Source: Planctomycetota bacterium
GTDB lineage: Bacteria > Planctomycetota > UBA1135 > UBA2386
Direction: 5' to 3'
Length of the DNA stretch: 64,000 nt
NCBI GenBank assembly: GCA_016716265.1
Contig: JADJWQ010000006.1
Location: 2,569,501-2,633,500, forward strand
The translations under genes and the position numbers were made by a program. The stretch's first letter is position 1. The number at the start of each line of letters is the position of its first letter. The notes beneath the pieces were generated by a model. The model was not told the origin of the DNA. It worked only from the letters and a program-made list of their open reading frames with translations, and did no database searches. Shown piece by piece: positions 56,099-64,000 of this stretch.

Positions 56099-56731
56099 AT
56101 GGACACGTTGTTCTTCTACGCAGCCGTCATCGGTGGAACGCTCCTGGGGATCCAGACGCTGCTCGCGCTGTTCGGGATCGGCGTCGACGCGGACGTCGGC
56201 GCAGACCATGGCTTCGGCGGGCACGGCGATCCCGGTGGCCATGCCGGCGCCGGAGCGAACGCCGACTTCGGCGACGGTGGCGCTCACACGGACGCCAGCG
56301 CACACGGTCACAGCGACGCGAGCCTGCTCAAGAAGCTGTCGGTACAGACGATCACGGCCTTCACGACGTTCTTCGGCCTGACCGGTCTCGCGCTACGGCA
56401 TTCCGACATCGGCATCGCCACGAGCTCGGTGCTGGCGCTCGGCGCGGGACTCTCCGCGATCTGGATCGTCGGCCTGCTGATGGGCTCGCTCGCGCGGCTG
56501 CAGTCGAGCGGCAACCTGAAGCTCGAGAACGCCGTGGGCAGCCCGGCACGCGTGCATGTGCGGGTACCGGCCAACGGCGGTGGCACCGGCCTCGTGCACC
56601 TGACGCTGCAGGGCCGCCGGGTCGAACGCAAGGCGCGCACCGACGGTCCGGAGCTCCCGACCGGCAGCAGCGTGTTGATCGCCAACCTCGACGCCGACGG
56701 CGTGTTCCACGTCACGGCGTCGACCGAGTGA
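56099..56731 (+). CDS. NfeD/YuaF-like membrane protein, partner of flotillin
   Basis: This is a 210-aa protein. ATG 56099 follows CAGGAG. Membrane segments lie at about 3-27 and 75-125 (AFTTFFGLTGLALR, VLALGAGLSAIWIVGLLMGS). A Gly/Asp/His-rich loop lies between them, and a C-terminal OB-fold-like beta domain spans about 140-210 (NAVGSPARVHVRVPANGGG, GSSVLIANLDADGVFHV). This is the layout of NfeD1b/YuaF. The flotillin gene follows 76 nt downstream, the usual operon. Confidence 0.8.
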   Translation: MDTLFFYAAVIGGTLLGIQTLLALFGIGVDADVGADHGFGGHGDPGGHAGAGANADFGDGGAHTDASAHGHSDASLLKKLSVQTITAFTTFFGLTGLALRHSDIGIATSSVLALGAGLSAIWIVGLLMGSLARLQSSGNLKLENAVGSPARVHVRVPANGGGTGLVHLTLQGRRVERKARTDGPELPTGSSVLIANLDADGVFHVTASTE

Positions 56732-56807
56732 ACACCGGACCCCCCGCGGCGCGCGGGACCCCGTACCTCGTCCATCTTCCGCAATCCCCTGGAGAGAGCC
56801 AAGCCTC

Positions 56808-58523
56808 ATGCCCGGAGCAGCCAGCCTGTCCCTGGCGACGTCGTGGATCGCAGCGCCGATCCTCGCCGCCGACACGGATCCGTTCGTGACGCTGATCATC
56901 GTCGCCGCGGTCGCGACGTTGTTCGGCTTCTTCGCATTGATCGTCAAGCGCTACAAGCGCTGCCCGTCGAACCGGATCCTCGTGATCTACGGCAAGGTGC
57001 AGGAGGGGCGCTCCGCGCGGTGTCTGCACGGTGGCGGTGCGTTCGTCTGGCCGCTGATCCAGGACTACGAGTTCCTGTCGCTGGATCCGATGCAGATCGA
57101 GATTCCGCTGCGCGGCGCGCTGTCGATGGAGAACATCCGCGTCAACGTGCCGAGCGTGTTCACGGTCGCCATCGGCACCGAGCAGAGCGTCATGCAGAGC
57201 GCGGCAGAACGCCTGCTCGGGCTCGCCGCGAAGGACATCATGAAGCAGGCCGAGGACATCATCTTCGGCCAGCTCCGCCAGGTGATCGCCTCGATGGCGA
57301 TCGAGGACATCAATCGCGACCGCGAGAAGTTCCTCGAGAGCATCCACTCCTCGCTCGCACCGGAGCTCGAGAAGATCGGCCTGATCCTGCTGAACGTCAA
57401 CATCACCGACATCACGGACGAGTCGGGCTACATCGAGGCGATCGGCCGCAAGGCCGCCTCCGAGGCGATCCAGCAGGCCGAGATCGACGTCGCCGAGCAG
57501 ACCAAGCGCGGTGCGATCGGCGTCGCCGAGGCCAATCGCGAGCAGATGGTGCAGGTCGCGCTGGCTGAGAAGCTGCGGTCGATCGGCATCAAGGAGGCGG
57601 AGCGCGACAAGCTCGTTCGACTCGCCGATCTGGACCGCGACACGCAGGTCGGCCAGCGCACGGCGGAGCTGCAGAAGGACGCGCAGATCGCCGACGCCGA
57701 TCGCCACAAGCGCGTGCAGGTCGCCGAAGCCAATGCGTCCGCGGTCACCGGCGAGAACGAGGCGAAGAAGCAGATCGCCGACACCAACGCGGCGCTGCGC
57801 GTGCGCGAAGCCGAGGCGTTCCAGCTCGCCGAGACCAAGGCGCGCGAGGCGGACGCGGCGGTGCGCCGCGCCCAGTACGTCGCCGAGGCGAAGGCCGCCG
57901 AGGCGCTCGCCGGGAAGATCGAGGCCGAGAAGCGCGCCGAGCTCGAGGCGGTCGCCCGCGCCGAGAAGGCCAAGCTGATCGTCGACGCCGAGGCTGCCGC
58001 CGAGCGCGTGCGCATCGACGCGCTGGCGCGAGCCGCCGCGACGTTCGCTCAGCTCGAGGCCGAAGCGCGCGGTGAATTCGAGCGCCTCGCAAAGAAGGCC
58101 GAGGGTCTGCAGCGGATCGTCGAGGGCTGCGGCGGCGCACCCGAGGCGTTCCAGATGCTGATGCTCGAGCAGCTCCCGCGCCTCGCCGAGACCGCGGCGA
58201 CCGCGATCTCCAACATCCGCTTCGACAAGGTCGTCGTCTGGGACGGCGGCATGGGCGGTACGGGCGGCAAGGGTGGCGCGGCCGGCTTCCTGCAGAGCCT
58301 CGCCGGCTCGCTGCCGCCGATGCTGCAGATGATGAAGGACGTCGGCGGCGTCGAGATGCCCGAGTTCCTCGGCAGGCTGGTCAGCACCGAGGCGTCCCCG
58401 CCCGACCAGGACGGCGACACCCCGAAGACCGGCGATGGCGGCTCCGCCAAGGCGACCCCCGACCCGAAGCGCACCCCGAAGCGCAAGCCCGATTCGCGCA
58501 CGCCGGACGCCGGCGCGAGCTGA
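56808..58523 (+). CDS. floT: Flotillin-family SPFH protein
   Basis: This is a 571-aa protein with a GGAGAGAG ribosome site. An N-terminal membrane segment (PFVTLIIVAAVATLFGFFALIV) is followed by the SPFH domain (about 60-225: ILVIYGKVQEGRSARCLHGG, VWPLIQDYEFLSLDPMQIEI, QLRQVIASMAIEDINRDREK, GLILLNVNITDITDESGYIE). A long coiled coil (about 235-440) rich in Ala/Glu/Lys has repeated EA pairs (AEKRAELEAVARAEKAK). The tail has a Gly-rich stretch and a Lys/Pro/Asp tail. Flotillins scaffold membrane microdomains. Confidence 0.9.
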   Translation: MPGAASLSLATSWIAAPILAADTDPFVTLIIVAAVATLFGFFALIVKRYKRCPSNRILVIYGKVQEGRSARCLHGGGAFVWPLIQDYEFLSLDPMQIEIPLRGALSMENIRVNVPSVFTVAIGTEQSVMQSAAERLLGLAAKDIMKQAEDIIFGQLRQVIASMAIEDINRDREKFLESIHSSLAPELEKIGLILLNVNITDITDESGYIEAIGRKAASEAIQQAEIDVAEQTKRGAIGVAEANREQMVQVALAEKLRSIGIKEAERDKLVRLADLDRDTQVGQRTAELQKDAQIADADRHKRVQVAEANASAVTGENEAKKQIADTNAALRVREAEAFQLAETKAREADAAVRRAQYVAEAKAAEALAGKIEAEKRAELEAVARAEKAKLIVDAEAAAERVRIDALARAAATFAQLEAEARGEFERLAKKAEGLQRIVEGCGGAPEAFQMLMLEQLPRLAETAATAISNIRFDKVVVWDGGMGGTGGKGGAAGFLQSLAGSLPPMLQMMKDVGGVEMPEFLGRLVSTEASPPDQDGDTPKTGDGGSAKATPDPKRTPKRKPDSRTPDAGAS

Positions 58524-58559
58524 GCCGTCCCGACCCTCGAGTGAGTGCGAGCTCCGGCG

Positions 58560-59018
58560 ATGACCGACACCGACCCAGGCACACTGCACGGAATCCTGCA
58601 CGGCTCGTGTGCGTGCGGTGCATCGCGCTTCGAGTGCGACGCGCCGCCGCGCTTCGTCTGCCATTGCCATTGCGGCAACTGCCGCAAGGCACACGGTGCC
58701 GCGTTCGTCACGTGGGCCGGCTTCCGCGACGAGCAGTTCCGGTGGACGAGCGAGTCGGCGCAGCTCGGCCGCTGGCTGACGGACACCGGCGCCACGCGGA
58801 CGTTCTGCACGGTGTGCGGCACGACGATGCTCTATGCGTCACCCCGCTGGCCCGGCGAGGTGCACGTCGCCGTCGCCGTGCTCGACGACGCCGAGGACCT
58901 GGTGCCGAAGCTGCACGTCTACGCCGATCGCGCGCCGCGCTGGTGTCCGATCACCGACGCACTCCCGCGCTACGGCGGCCCGACCGGCACCGAGCCACTC
59001 GTTCCGCCCTCTGCGTAG
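58560..59018 (+). CDS. GFA-family zinc protein
   Basis: This is a 152-aa protein; ATG 58560 is preferred over the in-frame GTG 58545. It has the complete GFA (Mss4-like) zinc pattern: GSCACGASRFEC, CHCHCGNCRKAHG and FCTVCGTTMLY, then PKLHVYADRAPRW with the family's H-x-W-like segment. The named activity (glutathione-dependent formaldehyde-activating) applies to few members; most are of unknown substrate. It starts 37 nt after the flotillin stop. Confidence 0.85.
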   Translation: MTDTDPGTLHGILHGSCACGASRFECDAPPRFVCHCHCGNCRKAHGAAFVTWAGFRDEQFRWTSESAQLGRWLTDTGATRTFCTVCGTTMLYASPRWPGEVHVAVAVLDDAEDLVPKLHVYADRAPRWCPITDALPRYGGPTGTEPLVPPSA

Positions 59019-59050
59019 CGCCACGCGCCGGCCGCCGCGACACTGGGCGC

Positions 59051-61627
59051 GTGCGACCCGCTCCGAATTACCGGCGATCGCTGCTCGCCGCCGCCACGCT
59101 GCTCGCGCTCCCCGCCACGGCCCAGGCCCCGCTCGCGTGGCGGACGCTGCCCCCGCTTCCCGATCCGGTCGGTGTGGCAGGCGCGTTCGCCGGCGTCTCG
59201 GACGGCGCACTACTGGTCGCCGGCGGCGCCAACTTCCCGGGCGCGGCGCCGTGGGACGGTGGCCCGAAGATCTGGCACGATCGGGTCTGGATGCTGGCGG
59301 CACCCGACGACACCTGGCGGGAGGTCGGCAGGCTACCCGCGCCGCGCGCCTACGGCGCTTCGTTCGACACGCCGCAGGGCGTGCTGTGCGCCGGCGGCAG
59401 CGATGCGGGGTCGCATTCCACCGACTGCATGCTGCTGCGCGCGCGCGGCGGCGGCCTCGAGATCACGCCCGCGGCACCGCTGCCGTTCCCGCTCGCGAAC
59501 GCCGCGGGCGCCGTCGTCGGGAGCACCGCCTACGTCGTCGGTGGTAGCCGCGCGCCGACCGCGACCACCGCGGCGGCGGAGCTGCTCGCGATCGACCTCG
59601 ACCGGCTGGAGGCGGGGTGGCGGCAGCTCGAGCCGTTGCCGGGCGAAGGCCGCATCCTGCCGGTGGCCGCGGCGCAGGGCGGCACCTTGCTGGTGCTGTC
59701 GGGCGCTGCATTGAGCGCCGGTCCGGACGGCACACCGCAGCGCCGCTATCTGACCGAGGCCTGGAGCTACACGCCGGGTCGCGGCTGGCGGCGCCTTGCC
59801 GACCTGCCGCGCGCCGCGGTCGCGGCACCATCGCCCGGTCCGATCGTCGGCGCGAGCCACGTGCTCGTGCTCGGCGGCGACGACGGGAGCCGCGCAGGAC
59901 AGCCGGCCGGCCCGGCGCACCCGGGCTTCCGCCGCGACGTGATCGCCTACCACACGATCACCGACACCTGGACGTCGCTCGCGACGATCCCTGCCCCGCT
60001 CGACGCAGCCGTCACCGCGCCGGTCGCGCGTTGGAACGACCGGTTCGTGATCGCCAGTGGCGAGATCCGCCCGGGTGTGCGCACGCCGCAGGTCGCCACC
60101 GTCACCATCGAGAGCTCGCGCGCGTCGTTCGCGTGGCTCGACTGGCTGGTGGTCGTCGTCTACCTCGGCGGCATGGTCTGGATCGGCGTGTGGTTCATGC
60201 GCCGCGACGCCGCGGCGTCCACGGACGCCTGGTTCCGCGGCGGCCAGCGCGTTCCCGCCTGGGTCGCCGGATTGTCGATCTTCGCGACCATGCTCAGCGC
60301 GCTGACCTTCATGGGCATCCCGGCGCGCGCCTACCAGACCGATTGCTCGTGGTACCTCGGACAGCTGCCGCTGCTCGTCATCGTGCCACTCGTGGTGTTC
60401 TGCTACCTGCCGTTCTTCCGTCGCCTCGACGTGACATCGGCGTACGAGTACCTCGAGCGCCGCTTCGGGCTCGCCTGCAGGCTGTTCGCCTCGCTGTCGT
60501 TCATGCTGTTCCACATCGGCCGAATCGCGCTGGTGCTGTACCTGCCGGCGCTCGCCCTCGCGGCCGTGTCCGACATCGACGTCACCACATCGATCCTCGT
60601 CATCGGTGTTCTGTGCCTCGTCTACACTGTGCTCGGTGGCATCCAGGCCGTGATGTGGGCCGACGCAGTGCAGGCCGCCGTGCTGCTGCTCGGCGCCGGG
60701 CTGTGCGTCGTGCTCGCCGTCACCCGCGTCGACGGGGGGCTCGGCGGCGTCGTCGACATCGCGCTGCGCGACGACAAGCTGCTGCAGGGCGTCGATTGGA
60801 CCTCGCTCGACATCCGCGACGGCACGGCGTCGGGGCTCGTGATCTTCGTCGCGTTCGGCTTCAACTCGCTGGTCTCGTACACATCGAGCCAGGACGTCGT
60901 ACAGCGCTACGTGACGACGCGAGATCTCCCCGCCGCACGGCGCTCGCTGTGGATCAACATGTGGATGTCCCTGGCCGGCTCCGCGTTGTTCTTCGTGCTC
61001 GGCGTCGCGATCTACGCGTTCTACAAGATGCAGCCAGCCGAGCTCGACCCGGCGCTCACGGCGACCGACTCGATCCTGCCGCACTTCATCGTCGCCGAGC
61101 TGCCGACCGGCATCGCCGGCCTCGTCATCGCGGCGATCTTCGCGGCATCGCAGTCGACGATCTCATCGTCGCTCAACAGCATCGCGACGGCGTTCGTGAC
61201 CGACATCGACAAGCGACTGTTGCGGCCGGCACGCGACGACCGCGCCTACCTGCGCAGCGCACAGGTCGTCGCGGTGGTCGTCGGGCTCGCTGCGATCGGC
61301 GTCGCGCTGTGGATGGCGACGGCGCGGATCGAGTCGGCGTTCAAGACGTTCAACACGCTGATCGGCCTGACCGCCGGCTCGCTCGGCGGTCTGTTCGCGC
61401 TCGGCGTGTTCACGCGCCGGGCCAACGCCTCCGGCGCATTGGCCGGTGCGCTGCTCGGGCTCGCGGTCGTCGTCGCGCTGGAGCTGTCGAACGCCGCGGT
61501 CACCGGGATCCTCTACGCGTTCGTCGGGCTCTCGACCTGCGTCGGTGCGGGGCTGCTCCTCAGCTTCGTGCTTCCCGGACGCGCCGATGCGAGCCTGTCG
61601 CTGCGCACCCGCGTCACGCGCCGCTGA
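59051..61627 (+). CDS. Sialate mutarotase (NanM-like kelch) fused to sodium:solute symporter
   Basis: This is an 858-aa fusion starting at GTG 59051 with a signal-like N-terminus (LLAAATLLALPATAQA). Residues 25-350 form a six-blade kelch propeller as in N-acetylneuraminate epimerase (LLVAGGANFPGAAPWDGG, GVLCAGGSDAGSHSTDCM, AYVVGGSRAPTATTAAAE, VLVLGGDDGSR). From about 360 an SSS-family transporter follows with about 13 membrane segments (LVVVVYLGGMVWIGVWFM, SIFATMLSALTFMGIPARAY, FIVAELPTGIAGLVIAAIFA, AASQSTISSSLNSIATAF). The outside propeller would convert alpha- to beta-sialate at the mouth of the Na+-driven importer. Pairs with the lyase at 27.8 kb. Its 3' end overlaps the convergent fumarase gene by 14 nt. 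Confidence 0.85.
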   Translation: MRPAPNYRRSLLAAATLLALPATAQAPLAWRTLPPLPDPVGVAGAFAGVSDGALLVAGGANFPGAAPWDGGPKIWHDRVWMLAAPDDTWREVGRLPAPRAYGASFDTPQGVLCAGGSDAGSHSTDCMLLRARGGGLEITPAAPLPFPLANAAGAVVGSTAYVVGGSRAPTATTAAAELLAIDLDRLEAGWRQLEPLPGEGRILPVAAAQGGTLLVLSGAALSAGPDGTPQRRYLTEAWSYTPGRGWRRLADLPRAAVAAPSPGPIVGASHVLVLGGDDGSRAGQPAGPAHPGFRRDVIAYHTITDTWTSLATIPAPLDAAVTAPVARWNDRFVIASGEIRPGVRTPQVATVTIESSRASFAWLDWLVVVVYLGGMVWIGVWFMRRDAAASTDAWFRGGQRVPAWVAGLSIFATMLSALTFMGIPARAYQTDCSWYLGQLPLLVIVPLVVFCYLPFFRRLDVTSAYEYLERRFGLACRLFASLSFMLFHIGRIALVLYLPALALAAVSDIDVTTSILVIGVLCLVYTVLGGIQAVMWADAVQAAVLLLGAGLCVVLAVTRVDGGLGGVVDIALRDDKLLQGVDWTSLDIRDGTASGLVIFVAFGFNSLVSYTSSQDVVQRYVTTRDLPAARRSLWINMWMSLAGSALFFVLGVAIYAFYKMQPAELDPALTATDSILPHFIVAELPTGIAGLVIAAIFAASQSTISSSLNSIATAFVTDIDKRLLRPARDDRAYLRSAQVVAVVVGLAAIGVALWMATARIESAFKTFNTLIGLTAGSLGGLFALGVFTRRANASGALAGALLGLAVVVALELSNAAVTGILYAFVGLSTCVGAGLLLSFVLPGRADASLSLRTRVTRR

Positions 61628-63224
61628 AGAAGTCGTTGCCCTTGTCGTCGACGACCAGGAACGCCGGGAAGTCCTCGACGTCGATCCGCCAGATCGCCTC
61701 CATCCCGAGCTCCGGGAACTCGACGACCTCGACCTTCTTGATGTTCTCCTGCGCGAGGATCGCCGCCGGACCACCGATCGAACCGAGGTAGAAGCCCCCG
61801 TGCTTCCTGCACGCGTCGGTGACCGCCTGCGAGCGATTGCCCTTCGCGAGCATCACGAAGCTGCCGCCGTGCTGCATGAACAGATCGACGTAGCTGTCCA
61901 TGCGGCCGGCGGTCGTCGGCCCGAACGAGCCGGACGCGTAGCCGGCGGGCGTCTTCGCGGGTCCGGCGTAGTAGACGATGCTCTGCTTGAAGTAGTCGGG
62001 CAGCCCGCGCCCGGCGTCGATGCGCTCCTTCAGCTTCGCGTGCGCGATGTCGCGCGCGACGATCAACGACCCGCTCAGCGAGAAGCGCGTCTTGATCGGG
62101 TACTTGGACAGCTCGGCACGGATCTCCTCCATCGGCCGCCGCAGGTCGAGTCGGACGACCTCGCCGCCGAGCTCCGCCTCGTCGATGTCCGGCAGGTATT
62201 GCGCCGGCTGCGTCTCGAGCTGCTCCAGAAACACGCCGTCGCGGGTGATCTTCGCCAGGATCTGCCGGTCTGCCGAGCACGACACGCCCATGCCGATCGG
62301 ACAGGACGCGCCGTGGCGCGGTAGCCGCACGACGCGCACGTCGTGGCAGAAGTACTTGCCACCGAACTGCGCCCCGATACCGAGCCGCTGCGTCATCTGG
62401 AGGACCTGCTTCTCGAGACCGGTGTCGCGGAACGCGCGGCCCAGCTCGTTACCGGTCGTCGGCAGCCCGTCCAGGTAGCGGGCACTGGCGAGCTTCACGG
62501 TCTTCAGCGTCGCTTCCGCCGACGTGCCGCCGATCACGATCGCGAGGTGGTAGGGCGGGCACGCCGCGGTGCCGAGCGAGCGCACCTTCTCCTCCAGGAA
62601 GGCCAGCAGCGAGCGTTCGTTGAGCACCGCGCGCGTCTGCTGGAACAGGAAGGTCTTGTTCGCGGAGCCGCCACCCTTCGTCATGAACAGGAAGCGGTAC
62701 TCGCTGCCCTTCGTCGCGTACAGCTCGACCTGTGCCGGCAGGTTGGTGCCGGTGTTCTTCTCGTCGTAGGTCGTCAGCGCCGCCATCTGCGAATAGCGCA
62801 GATTGGTGCCGACGTAGGTGTCGAACACACCGCGCGACAGCGCCGCCTCGTCGTCGCCGTTCACCAGCACACGGTCGCCACGCTTGCCGATCACGATCGC
62901 GGTGCCGGTGTCCTGGCACGACGGCAGCACCATGGCAGCGGAGACGTTCGCGTTCTTCAGCATCTGCAATGCGACGAAGCGGTCGTTCGCCGATGCCTCC
63001 GGATCCTCGAGGATCGCACGGAGCTGCGCGAGGTGACCGGGCCGGAACAGGTGCGAGACGTCGCGGATCGCCTCGCTCGCGAGACGGGTCAGCACGGCCG
63101 GCTCGACCTCGAGGAACTCGACCCCCCCGTGCGTCGCGATGCGCACGCCGTCGGCCCCGAGGCTTCGATACGGCGTCGCGTCCGGCGCGGACTCGAACAG
63201 CGTCTGGTGCTGGAACGCGGTCAT
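61614..63224 (-). CDS. fumA: Fumarate hydratase class I (4Fe-4S)
   Basis: This is a 536-aa protein starting at ATG 63224, close to E. coli FumA (548). It hydrates fumarate to malate in the citric acid cycle. Alpha and beta parts are in one chain. Iron-sulfur ligands: Cys in VLPSCQDTGTAIVIG (about 100) and two in ASCPIGMGVSCSADR (about 305 and 314). Other conserved pieces: FMTKGGGSANKTFLFQQ, PYHLAIVIGGTSAEATLK, SFGPTTAGRMDSYVDLFM and GSIGGPAAILAQENI. It is oxygen-sensitive in general. Convergent with, and overlapping, the symporter gene end. Confidence 0.93.
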   Translation of the reverse strand: MTAFQHQTLFESAPDATPYRSLGADGVRIATHGGVEFLEVEPAVLTRLASEAIRDVSHLFRPGHLAQLRAILEDPEASANDRFVALQMLKNANVSAAMVLPSCQDTGTAIVIGKRGDRVLVNGDDEAALSRGVFDTYVGTNLRYSQMAALTTYDEKNTGTNLPAQVELYATKGSEYRFLFMTKGGGSANKTFLFQQTRAVLNERSLLAFLEEKVRSLGTAACPPYHLAIVIGGTSAEATLKTVKLASARYLDGLPTTGNELGRAFRDTGLEKQVLQMTQRLGIGAQFGGKYFCHDVRVVRLPRHGASCPIGMGVSCSADRQILAKITRDGVFLEQLETQPAQYLPDIDEAELGGEVVRLDLRRPMEEIRAELSKYPIKTRFSLSGSLIVARDIAHAKLKERIDAGRGLPDYFKQSIVYYAGPAKTPAGYASGSFGPTTAGRMDSYVDLFMQHGGSFVMLAKGNRSQAVTDACRKHGGFYLGSIGGPAAILAQENIKKVEVVEFPELGMEAIWRIDVEDFPAFLVVDDKGNDFFSGA

Positions 63225-63383
63225 GCGCGCACCGTACGCACGGCACCGCAGCGAAGCGAGCGCGGCGATTCCCGGGGTGCCACCGGCCTCGCCCTCACGA
63301 GCGGGGCGCCGCGCAGCTCCCGTCGTGGTCGGGATCCCGGAGCCGCCGCCGGCCTGCATGGCGGGCCGAGACCGCCCGGCGCG

Positions 63384-64000
63384 TCACTCCGGCTCCGACG
63401 CCAGTGCCCGGATCCGCTCCCAGGTGGCACGGACGTGACGCTCTTCCGTCGCCGCTGCGCCGATCGCCATGCGCAGCACGAAGCGCGGCGAGCCGGCGGG
63501 ATCCGGCAGCGTCGTGTGGCTCAGGTAGGCGTGACCGGAGGCATTGAGACACTCGAGCAGCTCGCGGTTGCGGTCGTCGTCGCCGCGCAGCCGGAAACAG
63601 ACCAGCGACAGCGTCGTCGGGGCCGCGATCTCGAAGCGCGCGTCGGCACGCACCAGCGACTCGAACAGCCGCGCCAGCTCGACGTGGTGGCGGATGTGGG
63701 CACGGAGGCCATCCAGCCCGAAGTGGCGTAGGACGAGCCAGAGCTTCAGCGCGCGGAAGCGACGGCCGAGCGGAATCTGCCAGTCGCGGTAGTCGATGAC
63801 GTCGCCGCTCTCGGTAGCACGATTGCGGAGGTACTCGGGCGTGACGCTCAGCGCGTCGACCAGGCTCGCCCGGTCCCGCGTCCAGAACGAGCTGCAGTCG
63901 AAGTTCGTCAGCAACCACTTGTGCGGATTGAAGCAGACCGAGTCTGCGTGCTCGACGCCGGTGAGCAGGTGCCGGTGCTCCGGGCAGATGCACGCCGCGC
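63384..64000 (-). CDS. PLP-dependent group II (aromatic/tyrosine-type) decarboxylase, C-terminal part
   Basis: Only the last roughly 205 residues are in the window; the gene runs off the right edge. The segment HADSVCFNPHKWLLTNFDCS holds the PLP Lys (NPHKW), typical of aromatic-L-amino-acid and related decarboxylases. It is followed by DWQIPLGRRFRALKLWLVLR and the C-terminal domain (TLSLVCFRLRGDDDRNRELL, RFVLRMAIGAAATEERHV). It would make an amine from an aromatic amino acid; the exact substrate needs the missing N-terminus. It lies 159 nt upstream of the fumarase on the same strand. Confidence 0.9.
   Translation of the reverse strand, partial: AACICPEHRHLLTGVEHADSVCFNPHKWLLTNFDCSSFWTRDRASLVDALSVTPEYLRNRATESGDVIDYRDWQIPLGRRFRALKLWLVLRHFGLDGLRAHIRHHVELARLFESLVRADARFEIAAPTTLSLVCFRLRGDDDRNRELLECLNASGHAYLSHTTLPDPAGSPRFVLRMAIGAAATEERHVRATWERIRALASEPE

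Noticed and set aside
1..64000. CRISPR arrays, rRNA, tRNA, IS elements or integrase genes
   Set aside because: No regularly spaced repeats, no recognisable tRNA clover-leaf or rRNA sequence and no DDE/DDD or tyrosine-recombinase motifs were noticed on either strand; a tRNA could still be missed by eye.

Overview
The window is high-GC bacterial DNA, coding on both strands. The right two thirds look like a Planctomycetota chromosome. It carries many large secreted proteins with Sec signals, a DUF1080 / PVC-type dehydrogenase / haem-binding fusion, a Ser/Thr kinase with a WD40-like C-terminus, an ECF sigma factor, and secreted proteins that end in a shared C-terminal beta domain. The phylum is an inference from gene content; no rRNA or tRNA gene was seen.

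Region 1 (1-22.8 kb) is an accessory defence-type island. After a 5'-truncated glycosyltransferase on the plus strand, every gene from 22779 down to 1087 lies on the minus strand, many with overlapping stop and start codons. In transcription order it holds: a SNF2-type helicase and an Hsp70/actin-fold ATPase; a decayed small gene; an HNH endonuclease; a 126-aa YkvA-like protein, a DrmD-like SNF2 helicase and a 1714-aa adenine methyltransferase (a DISARM-like trio); a multi-pass membrane protein; a DUF1524/HNH protein lacking the DUF262 half; an AlbA_2 (Schlafen-like) protein; an SF1 helicase fused to a PLD nuclease and topoisomerase zinc ribbons; and an EVE-like/DUF3883 protein. No canonical drmA, drmB, pglZ or brxC is present, so this is either several stacked systems or a DISARM-like variant with replaced parts.

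Region 2 (23.4-46.8 kb) is dominated by secreted or surface proteins: a DUF5060 glycosidase-like protein, a Cys-rich beta-propeller protein, a trypsin-like protease, the DUF1080/cytochrome fusion, a carboxypeptidase-regulatory-like repeat protein, an NHL-repeat protein and a C-terminal-tail protein. It also has an N-acetylneuraminate lyase-like enzyme and a convergent ECF sigma factor and zinc-finger/kinase/propeller protein. One small secreted gene (43815-44778) carries a frameshift.

Region 3 (46.8-49.7 kb) is a rearrangement scar around an intact alpha-L-fucosidase gene. It contains two opposed fragments of an AAA_14/DUF4143 ATPase, a near-identical copy of the C-terminal tail found at 39.6 kb, and a decayed duplication of a lipoprotein/TPR-gene junction.

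Region 4 (49.7-64 kb) returns to core-type genes: TPR lipoprotein, C45-type acyltransferase, methylmalonyl-CoA mutase, alpha/alpha-toroid protein, NfeD plus flotillin, GFA-family protein, a sialate mutarotase fused to a sodium:solute symporter, class I fumarase, and a PLP-dependent decarboxylase cut by the window end. The sialate lyase, the mutarotase-symporter fusion and the fucosidase suggest scavenging of sialylated and fucosylated glycans.
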